DNA of 10,603 nt from Paracoccaceae bacterium (GTDB lineage Bacteria; Pseudomonadota; Alphaproteobacteria; Rhodobacterales; Rhodobacteraceae). The notes below the pieces were generated by a model. The model did not search any database, was not told the origin of the DNA, and saw only the letters and a list, made by a program, of their open reading frames with translations. Below, piece by piece: positions 1-6,303 of the stretch. Location of the stretch: assembly GCA_030625695.1 (NCBI GenBank), contig DAOUQK010000098.1, positions 1 through 10,603 on the forward strand. Reading direction: 5' to 3'. Positions within the stretch are counted from its first letter, which is position 1. The number at the start of each line of letters is the position of its first letter. The position numbers were made by a program, and so were the translations under genes.

Positions 1-43
1 ACCGCTTGGTGCCGAATAACGTTTCAATTCAAGGAGAAAGATT

Positions 44-466
44 TTGAAAAGCGTTCCAACCTTGTTCTTCACCACCGCTGCGGTCTTTGCTCTTACCGGC
101 ATGATCTGGGGTATACAGATGTCGGCGATCCACGATCACACCCTGTCTCCAGCACACGGTCATCTCAACCTCATTGGATTTGTGGCGATGGCTGTGTTCG
201 GAGCCTATTATGCCCTAACCCCAAGTGCGGCATCCTCAAAGATCGCGCCCATCCATTTCGGCCTCACGGTCATGACCGTCCTTGTTTTGGTACCCGGAAT
301 CGTATTGGCTATTACTGAGACGGGAGAAACACTGGCCAAATTCGGATCGGTTTTTGCCGTGGGTTCCATGGCTTTGTTTTTATTCATGGTTATCCGCCAT
401 GGTGTCGGCGATCCAATTCCTAATGATCCCAGGGTTTCGACACCTTCGACGCAGCCTGCAAAATAG
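44..466 (+). CDS. Small four-helix membrane protein, cytochrome oxidase subunit I-like (HGHLN family)
   Basis: The 140-aa product has four hydrophobic segments, at about residues 5-25, 41-59, 70-90 and 100-118, and a hydrophilic Pro/Ser/Thr-rich tail. Histidines cluster at H30, H32, H38 and H40 (motif AHGHLNLIGF), with H71 at the start of helix 3. The HGHLN block followed by a GAYYAL-type stretch is typical of short proteins usually annotated as cytochrome c oxidase or cbb3 subunit I-like. They resemble a fragment of the heme-copper oxidase fold, and their function is unknown. The start is a TTG chosen because AAGGAG (31-36) lies 7 nt upstream; the next ATG would remove the first helix. An in-frame TAA at 17-19 could be the end of an upstream gene (…PLGAE), so this gene may be last in an operon outside the window. 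Heme or metal binding is inferred only from the histidines. Confidence 0.8.
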   Translation: MKSVPTLFFTTAAVFALTGMIWGIQMSAIHDHTLSPAHGHLNLIGFVAMAVFGAYYALTPSAASSKIAPIHFGLTVMTVLVLVPGIVLAITETGETLAKFGSVFAVGSMALFLFMVIRHGVGDPIPNDPRVSTPSTQPAK

Positions 467-548
467 ACCCAGCGGATTAACCTTTCTTGCGCCCGGGTTC
501 AGCTTGGGTGCAAACAAATCAGATAATAGTTCTTTCACTCCGTTGACC

Positions 549-947
549 ATGTATTTCGATGATATGCCGGTCGGGTTCCAATTCAGAACCGCGTCGCGCA
601 CGCTGACGGCGGAAGCGATCAAAGGATTTGCGCAGGAATGGGATCCACAGCCCTTTCATTTGGATGAGGAAGCGGCGAAAGCATCTCCCTATGGCGGACT
701 GATTGCTTCGGGGTTTCACACCATTCTCACCGGCTTCAAGCTGACAGTAGAGGCAAACGTCTGGTCGGAAAGCTCAATGGGTGGGCGTGGTGGATTGGAG
801 TACCTGCGATATCGGCGTCTAAATTGCCGTTTGCCCCCAAAAAGACGCGTATTTCCCTGTAAATTCCCTGTAAACAGGGAAAACGTGCCTGAGACGGGTT
901 CGACGAAGACTGCGACCACCACCATCTCCAAATTCCACTTAATCTAA
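549..947 (+). pseudogene. MaoC-like hydratase, 3'-truncated and fused to unrelated sequence
   Basis: Residues 1 to about 88 are a clear MaoC / (R)-specific enoyl-CoA hydratase-like N-terminus: MYFDDMPVG, then the hydratase motif WDPQPFHLD with the expected catalytic Asp32 and His37, then SPYGGLIASGFHT. Family members are about 150 aa and continue with a second beta-rich half. Here similarity stops near residue 88 (about position 812), and the frame continues for about 44 residues of basic, low-complexity sequence before TAA at 945-947. That tail is encoded by DNA carrying the CCCTGTAAA repeats, which looks like mobile-element or intergenic sequence. The second half of the hot-dog fold is missing, so an active enzyme is unlikely. 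The ATG at 549 matches the usual family N-terminus, but no strong ribosome binding site is visible. The likely cause is the insertion or recombination event that also left the recombinase remnant downstream. Confidence 0.75.
852..881. repeat. Direct plus inverted TTCCCTGT repeat
   Basis: TTCCCTGT occurs at 853-860 and again at 864-871, an 11-bp spacing or about one helical turn. The second copy forms a perfect palindrome with ACAGGGAA at 874-881 (8-bp arms, 2-bp centre). It lies inside the foreign tail of the truncated maoC gene. From memory, CCCTGTAAATTCCCTGT-type sequence recurs near integrases and insertion sequences in alphaproteobacteria, but I cannot verify copy number here. It could be an element end, an attachment or recombinase arm site, or part of a dispersed intergenic repeat. 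Confidence 0.6.
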
Positions 948-968
948 TCAGTTACTTACAGAGCAAAT

Positions 969-995
969 TGTCAAACTTATGTATGAGGTTTGACA
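969..995. repeat. Perfect 8-bp inverted repeat next to the recombinase 3' end
   Basis: TGTCAAAC (969-976) and GTTTGACA (988-995) are exact inverted copies separated by 11 nt. They lie 2 nt beyond the stop codon (998-1000) of the minus-strand recombinase remnant. The stem is AT-rich and no strong T-tract follows on the minus strand, so a standard intrinsic terminator is doubtful. Paired arms around a short spacer beside an integrase gene also resemble a tyrosine-recombinase core or attachment site. Both readings are inference. Confidence 0.5.
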
Positions 996-997
996 GA

Positions 998-1507
998 TTA
1001 CGTTCCCTTTTTGATCTTACCCAATGATGCCATCGCGTCCTCCGACAGTTGCGTGCGGCTTGCAGCCACGGTGTATCGGGTGACTTCGGACAGGGTTTTG
1101 TGCCCGCTGATAGCCATGATTTGATGCGGTGTGCATCCGCTTTCTGCCAACATTCGACAGGTTGCCTTGCGCAGACCATGAGGTAACAGGCCAGAAAACC
1201 CAGCGTCTTGAACCATGCGTTTGAACCAATTGGTAAAACTCTCGGGCTTCAGCGGCCCGCCACGGTCGGACACCAGAAATGTCAAATTGTCGTTCGGTAA
1301 AGAATCAAGGACGCGCTTCAGGTCAGGGTGCAGCGGGATCGAAACTTGCTGGCCCGTCTTTTGTTGCGTGATCGTCAACACATTGTTTCTGACGTGCTGC
1401 CTCTGCGGGGGCGAGCGAGCCGCAACAAGCGCGCCCAGACGACGGCGATCAGCTGCGGTGACAGTAAATGTAATTCCCTTGCGCATGCCACAGACTCGCA
1501 CAATCAC
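998..1507 (-). pseudogene. Chimeric frame: IS630-type transposase start joined to tyrosine recombinase catalytic domain
   Basis: Residues 37-169 are the C-terminal catalytic domain of a tyrosine recombinase: QHVRNNVLTI, the beta-hairpin lysine in QQKTG (K50), the HGLRK box (H110, R113), SGHKT (H136) and the nucleophile in VTRYT (Y145). The first catalytic arginine region and the whole N-terminal DNA-binding domain are missing (full-length integrases of this type are about 350-400 aa), so recombinase activity is not expected. Residues 8-35 (GITFTVTAADRRRLGALVA onward) do not belong to a recombinase. They look like the first residues of an IS630-family transposase, which typically starts GI..TVSAADR.RLEA.VA.RN.PQKHV. 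The switch falls at about 1400-1405, where both families have a Q-(K/Q)-H-V sequence. The frame opens with GTG at 1507 or ATG at 1486; the latter matches a transposase start. It ends two bases before an inverted repeat. It is probably a relic of a lost integrated element. Confidence 0.8.
1403..1486 (-). mobile_element. Fragment of IS630-family transposase 5' end
   Basis: The minus strand from ATG at 1486 to about 1403 encodes about 28 residues resembling the N-terminus of IS630/Tc1-mariner-type transposases (MRKGITFTVTAADRRRLG and following). No helix-turn-helix or DDE domain of the transposase follows; the frame passes directly into recombinase sequence. The IS terminal inverted repeat and TA target duplication could not be identified. 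The assignment rests on a short motif recalled from family members and is moderately secure. Confidence 0.5.
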
Positions 1508-1551
1508 AAAAATTTGGAAAAAATTCGGACTCTTACGTTACTGACAATCCA

Positions 1552-2934
1552 CTAGGCGACTGTCCGACCCAGTATCGCGACGGTCTCGGTTCGGCCGCGC
1601 ACCGATGCCTCGGCCAGGGCGGTCCAGCCTTCGGGTTCCGCGCCCAATCCCGCCTGTTCAAGGATATTCCTTGAGGCAACGATGTCGACACCCAGCGTCT
1701 TGGTCATTTCCTCGAGCCGAGCGGCAGTGTTTACGGTGTCGCCGAATACCGAATATTCGAGCCTGTCCTGATCGCCAACGACACCGCTGAACACTTCGCC
1801 CCAGTGCAGGCCGACTCCGACACGGACGCCGGACTGACCTGCTGCCACCCGTGTCCGCGACCAGTCGGCCATTTCACGGTCCAGCCCCTCGGCGCAGAAA
1901 ATACAGGCCCGTGCTGCGGCCTGCGCATCTGCGCCTTCTTCGAAAACAATCATCGCCGCGTCGCCTATGAACTTGTCGATGATGCCGTCCGTGGCGCGGG
2001 CGACCTGCGAAACCCGCCTGCGGAATTCTGTCACAAACTCGGTAATCGCCTGGGGCGTCTTGTCCTGTGACCAGCTGGTAAAGCCGCGCATGTCAGTGAA
2101 AAGAATGCCCATCTGTTGTCGTTTGCCGCGCCGCAGTTCGGCCAGCCCACCTTCTGCGAGTCTCGGGGCCAGCTGGGCGGGCAGGTAGCGCGTCAGGTTC
2201 ACACTGTGTTGGGCCTCGGTGATCGAGCGCAACAGAACGGCGCGGGTCCGGACCGATGCAACCACCAGAACCAGACCGGTCAGACCCAGCAGGAACAGGC
2301 GCATGAAATTGGGCGGATCCATGAAATAGAACGCCATGGCTTGCGCCTGCGGTGCCATTGCACCCGGCAGGATCATTTGGCTCAACACGAACATACCCGA
2401 CACGATGAGCAGCGTGATATAGGCCTGAAGCAACGGGTTGAACCGCAAGGTGCCAAAGCTCAGCACCAAGGGCGCCAGCCAGACCGACGGAAAAATGAAG
2501 ATGTGGCCGCCGGGCAGATTGGTGTTTTGCATGGTCAGCCAGATGCCGGTCAGCAAGAACAGGCAGTCAGCGCTGGCCGATGGCCAAGCCATCCACGGCT
2601 GGTACACGCCTCGCTGGTTCGCCAGCCACGACACCAGTCCCAAGGTGAAATAGGCGGCAATCGTGCCGCCCGCATACACCCGTTGCCGGATCAGGACCGG
2701 ATCGGCCTCGATCGTCTCGGACGAGAGCGAAAGGGCGACAAAGGTAAAACCCAGGCCGAGGGCAACTGCCATGCGCAGAACCGTCACCAGCCGCTCTGCC
2801 CTGATTTCGGCCTTGCGGAACACCTCGTAGGTATCAATTTCGTGCGCGCTTCTGATTGTCGTAACCTCGTTGTCTTTGGGTTCCTGACCTAACGGCCCGT
2901 CTTTTGCAACAGCCCCTAGCCGCCTTCCCGCCAC
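1552..2934 (-). CDS. Membrane-anchored class III adenylate cyclase
   Basis: The 460-aa protein has a hydrophobic N-terminal half with about six membrane segments (about 51-71, 88-106, 120-136, 145-163, 168-190, 211-228), a linker, and a cytoplasmic class III cyclase domain (about 272-430). Catalytic features are present: metal aspartates D281 (LFTDMRGFTSW) and D325 (IDKFIGDAAM), the adenine-selecting lysine K321, S395 at the usual Thr/Asp position (EYSVFGDTVN), and transition-state N402 and R406 (VNTAARLE). This predicts ATP to cAMP conversion at the inner membrane rather than cGMP synthesis. The first possible start is GTG at 2934, which overlaps the last 19 nt of lysR and suggests translational coupling. 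No good ribosome binding site precedes it, and the conserved part begins only near residue 30, so a shorter start (for example GTG at V38) is possible. It ends six bases from mobile-DNA debris, with no evident terminator. Confidence 0.9.
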   Translation of the reverse strand: MAGRRLGAVAKDGPLGQEPKDNEVTTIRSAHEIDTYEVFRKAEIRAERLVTVLRMAVALGLGFTFVALSLSSETIEADPVLIRQRVYAGGTIAAYFTLGLVSWLANQRGVYQPWMAWPSASADCLFLLTGIWLTMQNTNLPGGHIFIFPSVWLAPLVLSFGTLRFNPLLQAYITLLIVSGMFVLSQMILPGAMAPQAQAMAFYFMDPPNFMRLFLLGLTGLVLVVASVRTRAVLLRSITEAQHSVNLTRYLPAQLAPRLAEGGLAELRRGKRQQMGILFTDMRGFTSWSQDKTPQAITEFVTEFRRRVSQVARATDGIIDKFIGDAAMIVFEEGADAQAAARACIFCAEGLDREMADWSRTRVAAGQSGVRVGVGLHWGEVFSGVVGDQDRLEYSVFGDTVNTAARLEEMTKTLGVDIVASRNILEQAGLGAEPEGWTALAEASVRGRTETVAILGRTVA

Positions 2935-3821
2935 AGGTAAGGTGTAAGGCTGTCGGTGAATTCGTCAATGAACTCAAGCGCGATCATTGACAATGGACTG
3001 GAGATCGGGCGCACGATGGCCATACGATGCGGAAGCTCGGGTCTGAACGGGCGCAATACCAGACCGGTATGTTCATAGGCGCGCGCATCCAGTTCAGACA
3101 CAACTGAGACACCCGACCCTTCGGCCACAAGAAGACAAGCCGAGGAAAACTGGCGGGCTTGCACCCATGTGGGCATAGTAACACCCCGGCTGGTAAACAG
3201 CTCGTCAAGCTCTTGGAAAAAACCGCTGCTGCGGGGCCCGTGGATCATCTTTTCCTGTGCCAGGTCTTCGGGCCATATTTCGGGTTTGGCCGCCAGGGTG
3301 TGCCCTTTGGGCAGGACGCACATGGTGCGGACAAGGACAGGTTTGCTTTCCACCGCCGGGTGGCCCGGGAAATTGTCGGTGATGCCACAATCATATTGCT
3401 CGCCGATGATCCACTCCAGAATGCGTTCTGGACGGTCCGCCTCAAGGGTGACGGTCACCTGCGGATGGGTTGTCAGGAACCGGGCCAGAACCTGGGGCAG
3501 GTGTGTGGTGGCAAATCCGGGCAGACAGGTGATGCGAAGATGCCCGGCTTGTCGTGCCGTCAGGTCATGCGCCAGTTCTTCAAGGTGGCCAACTGAATCC
3601 AGAACCCGGCCTACTTCGCTCAGCAGATAACGTGCTTCCTGGGTCGGCACCAATTGCCCGCCGCGCCGGTCAAACAGAGAGAATCCAACCGAATCGGCAA
3701 AGCTTGAAATCAGACGGCTTACGGCGGGTTGGGAAATTTCCAGCGCTTCGGCCGCGCGTGTTACGTTGCCAAAGCGGTTCACCGCATGAAAAGCTTCGAG
3801 TTGGCGTAGGCGTATCTTCAT
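2916..3821 (-). CDS. LysR-type transcriptional regulator, divergent from ugpBAEC
   Basis: The 301-aa product has a typical LysR N-terminus (MKIRLRQLEAFHAV) and a winged helix-turn-helix at about residues 17-50 (GNVTRAAEALEISQPAVSR, then LFDRRGG). A linker helix and a periplasmic-binding-protein-like effector domain of normal length (about 95-295) follow. The frame is open upstream to 3893, but ATG at 3821 is preferred: it matches the family start and has AAGGG 7 nt upstream. The gene is divergent from ugpB across 204 bp, the standard arrangement for a LysR protein and its target operon, so control of glycerol-3-phosphate uptake is a reasonable inference. The effector is unknown; glycerol-3-phosphate or a glycerophosphodiester would fit. 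Its 3' end overlaps the cyclase gene, so the two are probably one transcript. Confidence 0.9.
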   Translation of the reverse strand: MKIRLRQLEAFHAVNRFGNVTRAAEALEISQPAVSRLISSFADSVGFSLFDRRGGQLVPTQEARYLLSEVGRVLDSVGHLEELAHDLTARQAGHLRITCLPGFATTHLPQVLARFLTTHPQVTVTLEADRPERILEWIIGEQYDCGITDNFPGHPAVESKPVLVRTMCVLPKGHTLAAKPEIWPEDLAQEKMIHGPRSSGFFQELDELFTSRGVTMPTWVQARQFSSACLLVAEGSGVSVVSELDARAYEHTGLVLRPFRPELPHRMAIVRPISSPLSMIALEFIDEFTDSLTPYLWREGG

Positions 3822-4025
3822 CTCAAAGCCCTTACGAGAGAGGTGTTTGCGGTAACTTTGGACCATTCTAGCATAAGTATAACAAAACAACATGAAACAG
3901 GGCGGAAAACTTTCGTTTGTATTATGAAATCGCTTGTGTTTTGCTCTGATGTAAGTTGGCCCGCCGGGGTTTTGCCCCCGCGCGGCGTCAACAGAAAAAT
4001 ACTGCTAAACTCAGGGAGAAAGAGA
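3822..4025. promoter_or_regulatory. Divergent lysR / ugpB regulatory region
   Basis: This 204-bp gap must hold the promoters of lysR (minus) and ugpB (plus). GAAA-type half-sites at 3894-3897, 3905-3908 and 3926-3929 are about one and two helical turns apart, and TTTC at 3911-3914 forms TTTC-N11-GAAA, the spacing of a LysR T-N11-A box. TATTAT (3920-3925) and TGCTAAACT (4003-4011) are possible -10 elements for ugpB, without convincing -35 partners. CGGGG (3965-3969) can pair with CCCCG (3976-3980) as a small leader hairpin. The ugpB ribosome binding site is AGGGAG just before 4026. No clear tandem Pho box and no TGTGA-N6-TCACA CRP site was found by eye. Confidence 0.5.
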
Positions 4026-5330
4026 ATGAAGTCACGTTTTTTGGGTACGGTTCTGGCCGGAATGCTGGCGTCGGTTGCGACGATGGCCGCGGCACAGACC
4101 GAAGTGCAATGGTGGCACGCGATGGGCGGGGCCGGCGGTGAGCGGGTCAACAAGATCGCTACCGATTTTAACGCATCGCAGTCCGATTACACAGTAACGG
4201 CTGTGTATAAGGGCAACTACACCGAAACAATGACGGCCGCGATTGCTGCGTTCCGCGCCAAGGAACATCCGCAGATCGTGCAGGTCTTCGAAGTGGGTAC
4301 TGCGACGATGATGGCCGCCAAAGGTGCGATTGTGCCGATGGAAAAGCTGATGAAGGACGCAGGCGAGCCGTTTGACAAGAGCGACTATCTGCCTGCCGTC
4401 ATCTCATATTACCAGACGCCGGATGGTGAATTGTTGTCGATGCCGTTCAACAGCTCGACTCCGGTTCTGTGGTACAACAAGGACGCGTTTGACGCGGCTG
4501 GCGCCAAAGTTCCTGAGACATGGGGCGAAGTTAAGACCGCCGCGCAAAAGTTGGTTGATAATGGCATGAAATGCGGCCTTTCGTTTGGCTGGCAGTCCTG
4601 GGTGATGCTCGAGAACTTCTCGGCCTGGCATGATCTTGAGGTTGGCACCAAGGAAAACGGCTTTGCCGGGTTTGACACCGAATTCACCTTTAACAATGCC
4701 AAAGTGGCGGCGCGTCTTGATGATGTGGCTTCCATGTCCGAAGGCGGGTTGTTTGTCTATGGCGGACGGCGCGGCGACAGCCTGCCGATGTTCACCAATG
4801 GTGAGTGCGGCATGTGGATCAACTCGTCAGCCTATTATGGCGGGATCAAAAATCAGGCTGGGTTTGAATTTGCCCAGACCATGCTGCCGCTGGATACTGA
4901 TGTGGCCTCGGCTCCGCAGAACTCGATCATTGGCGGCGCGACCTTGTGGGCGCTGGGTGGACATACGGACGACGAATACAAAGGTGTGGCCAAGTTCATG
5001 ACCTACCTGTCGTCAGCCGAGGTTCAGGCATGGTGGCATCAGGAAACCGGTTATGTGCCGATTACCAATGCCGCTTATGCGTTGTCACAGGAACAGGGGT
5101 TCTATGACTCTAACCCGGGCACTGATACCGCCATCAAACAGCTGAGCCTGAACACGCCGACGCCAAATTCGCGCGGCATTCGTTTTGGTAACTTCGTGCA
5201 GATCCGCGACGTGATCAATGAAGAGATGGAAGCGCTTTGGGCCGGTGACAAAACTGCGGTACAGGCACTGGATGCCGCTGCCGAGCGCGGCAATGCCCTG
5301 CTGCGGAAGTTCGAGCGTTCGGTGAAGTGA
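4026..5330 (+). CDS. ugpB: sn-glycerol-3-phosphate ABC transporter, periplasmic binding protein UgpB
   Basis: This is a 434-aa solute-binding protein with a Sec signal peptide (basic start, hydrophobic core to about residue 22) and probable cleavage after Ala23 (MAAA|QTEV). It tracks E. coli UgpB along its whole length: YKGNYTETM (61-69), QVFEVGTATMM (86-96), FNSSTPVLWYNKDAF (141-155), MKCGLSFGWQ (181-190), ENFSAWHDL (196-204), IIGGATLWAL (301-310), TGYVPIT (341-347), EQGFY followed by NPG, and RGIRFGNFVQIR (383-394). These blocks hold the residues that contact the ligand in E. coli UgpB (equivalents include E89, S143/S144, W189, Y343 and R386). It delivers glycerol-3-phosphate, and in known systems glycerophosphodiesters such as glycerophosphocholine, to UgpAE. 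The upstream frame extends to 3843, but ATG 4026 gives the signal peptide and has a good Shine-Dalgarno. It is first gene of the operon and is followed by a strong hairpin. Confidence 0.96.
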   Translation: MKSRFLGTVLAGMLASVATMAAAQTEVQWWHAMGGAGGERVNKIATDFNASQSDYTVTAVYKGNYTETMTAAIAAFRAKEHPQIVQVFEVGTATMMAAKGAIVPMEKLMKDAGEPFDKSDYLPAVISYYQTPDGELLSMPFNSSTPVLWYNKDAFDAAGAKVPETWGEVKTAAQKLVDNGMKCGLSFGWQSWVMLENFSAWHDLEVGTKENGFAGFDTEFTFNNAKVAARLDDVASMSEGGLFVYGGRRGDSLPMFTNGECGMWINSSAYYGGIKNQAGFEFAQTMLPLDTDVASAPQNSIIGGATLWALGGHTDDEYKGVAKFMTYLSSAEVQAWWHQETGYVPITNAAYALSQEQGFYDSNPGTDTAIKQLSLNTPTPNSRGIRFGNFVQIRDVINEEMEALWAGDKTAVQALDAAAERGNALLRKFERSVK

Positions 5331-5351
5331 TCCGAACCTGAATGACCTTCG

Positions 5352-5381
5352 ACATGCCGCCCCCGTTCAGGGGCGGCATGT
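5352..5381 (+). terminator. Strong intercistronic hairpin between ugpB and ugpA
   Basis: ACATGCCGCCCC (5352-5363) pairs perfectly with GGGGCGGCATGT (5370-5381) around a 6-nt loop (CGTTCA). It lies 21 nt after the ugpB stop. Only a weak T-rich stretch (TTGTCCTTTA) follows, so it probably acts as a partial terminator or 3' RNA-stability element. That would leave more ugpB than ugpAEC transcript, a common arrangement when a binding protein is needed in excess over its membrane complex. Confidence 0.75.
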
Positions 5382-5421
5382 TGTCCTTTAATCCCCAAGA
5401 CACCCTGCTCCGGAGAGCCTG

Positions 5422-6303
5422 ATGCTAAAACGTGTGCATTTTCCGCCCTCGGTTCTACCTTACCTGCTGGTGGCCCCGCAGGTCATCATCACGCTGGTGT
5501 TTTTCATCTGGCCGGCCAGTCAGGCGCTGTATCAATCGTTTCTGATCGAAGATGCGTTCGGGCTCAGTTCCGAATTTGTCTGGTTCGAGAATTTCGTCTA
5601 TCTTTGGAATGACGAGATCTATTTGGCGACCTTCTGGCGTACCGGTTGGTTCTCGCTTGCGGTGGCCGGGCTGTCGATGTCTTTTGCTCTTGTGTTGGCC
5701 GGGTTTGCCGACCGGGTGGTGCGCGGGGCGATGATTTATCGCACGTTGCTGATCTGGCCATATGCGGTGGCGCCTGTTTTGGCCGGGGCGTTGTGGGTGT
5801 TCATGTTCAACCCGACGCTTGGCATCTTTCCGTATTTCCTGGAATTCGCCGGGATCGACTGGAACCACTATTTGAAAAGTGGTCAGGCGATGTTGCTGGT
5901 GATTCTGGCAGCGGCCTGGAAACAGGTGGCCTATAACTTTCTGTTTTATCTTGCCGCCATGCAATCAATCCCCAAAACGGTGATCGAAGCGGCGGCCATT
6001 GACGGCGCCGGGCCAATCAAACGGTTTGCCACCATCATCTTTCCGCTGATTTCGCCCACTACGTTCTTTTTACTGGTGATCAACGCGGTCTATGCGTTCT
6101 TTGATACCTTCGGCATTATCCATGCGATCACCCAGGGCGGGCCGGCTGGTTCGACCACCATTCTGGTTTACAAAGTGTTCAACGACGGCTTTGTCGGGCT
6201 TGATTTGGGCGGGTCGGCGGCACAGTCGGTGATCCTGATGTTCCTGGTGATCTCGATGACTGTGGTGCAGTTTGGATATGTGGAAAGAAAGGTGGAATAC
6301 TGA
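5422..6303 (+). CDS. ugpA: sn-glycerol-3-phosphate ABC transporter permease UgpA
   Basis: A 293-aa integral membrane protein of the binding-protein-dependent permease (MalF/UgpA) type with about six helices (about 12-32, 76-97, 106-128, 156-178, 210-233, 266-284). The cytoplasmic EAA loop, which docks on the ATPase, reads EAAAIDGAGPIKRF at 189-202. The length and the start region (LPYLLVAPQ) match UgpA. ATG 5422 has CGGAGAG 4-10 nt upstream. It is second in the operon, 91 nt after ugpB with the hairpin between them, and its TGA stop overlaps the ugpE ATG by one base (TGATG), which implies translational coupling. UgpA and UgpE form the heterodimeric channel. Confidence 0.95.
   Translation: MLKRVHFPPSVLPYLLVAPQVIITLVFFIWPASQALYQSFLIEDAFGLSSEFVWFENFVYLWNDEIYLATFWRTGWFSLAVAGLSMSFALVLAGFADRVVRGAMIYRTLLIWPYAVAPVLAGALWVFMFNPTLGIFPYFLEFAGIDWNHYLKSGQAMLLVILAAAWKQVAYNFLFYLAAMQSIPKTVIEAAAIDGAGPIKRFATIIFPLISPTTFFLLVINAVYAFFDTFGIIHAITQGGPAGSTTILVYKVFNDGFVGLDLGGSAAQSVILMFLVISMTVVQFGYVERKVEY

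Noticed and set aside
282..548. Upstream extension of the maoC frame to an ATG at 282
   Set aside because: It overlaps the membrane protein gene in another frame, has Trp/Ser-rich non-conserved sequence, and the MaoC N-terminus starts at 549.
2116..2892. Long plus-strand frame of 258 codons opposite the cyclase gene
   Set aside because: It is rich in His, Arg, Gln and Gly as expected from the antisense of a GC-rich gene, and the minus-strand frame encodes a complete cyclase with all motifs.
3843..4025. N-terminal extension of UgpB to 3843
   Set aside because: ATG 4026 gives a proper signal peptide and has a good ribosome binding site; the extension runs through the divergent promoter region.
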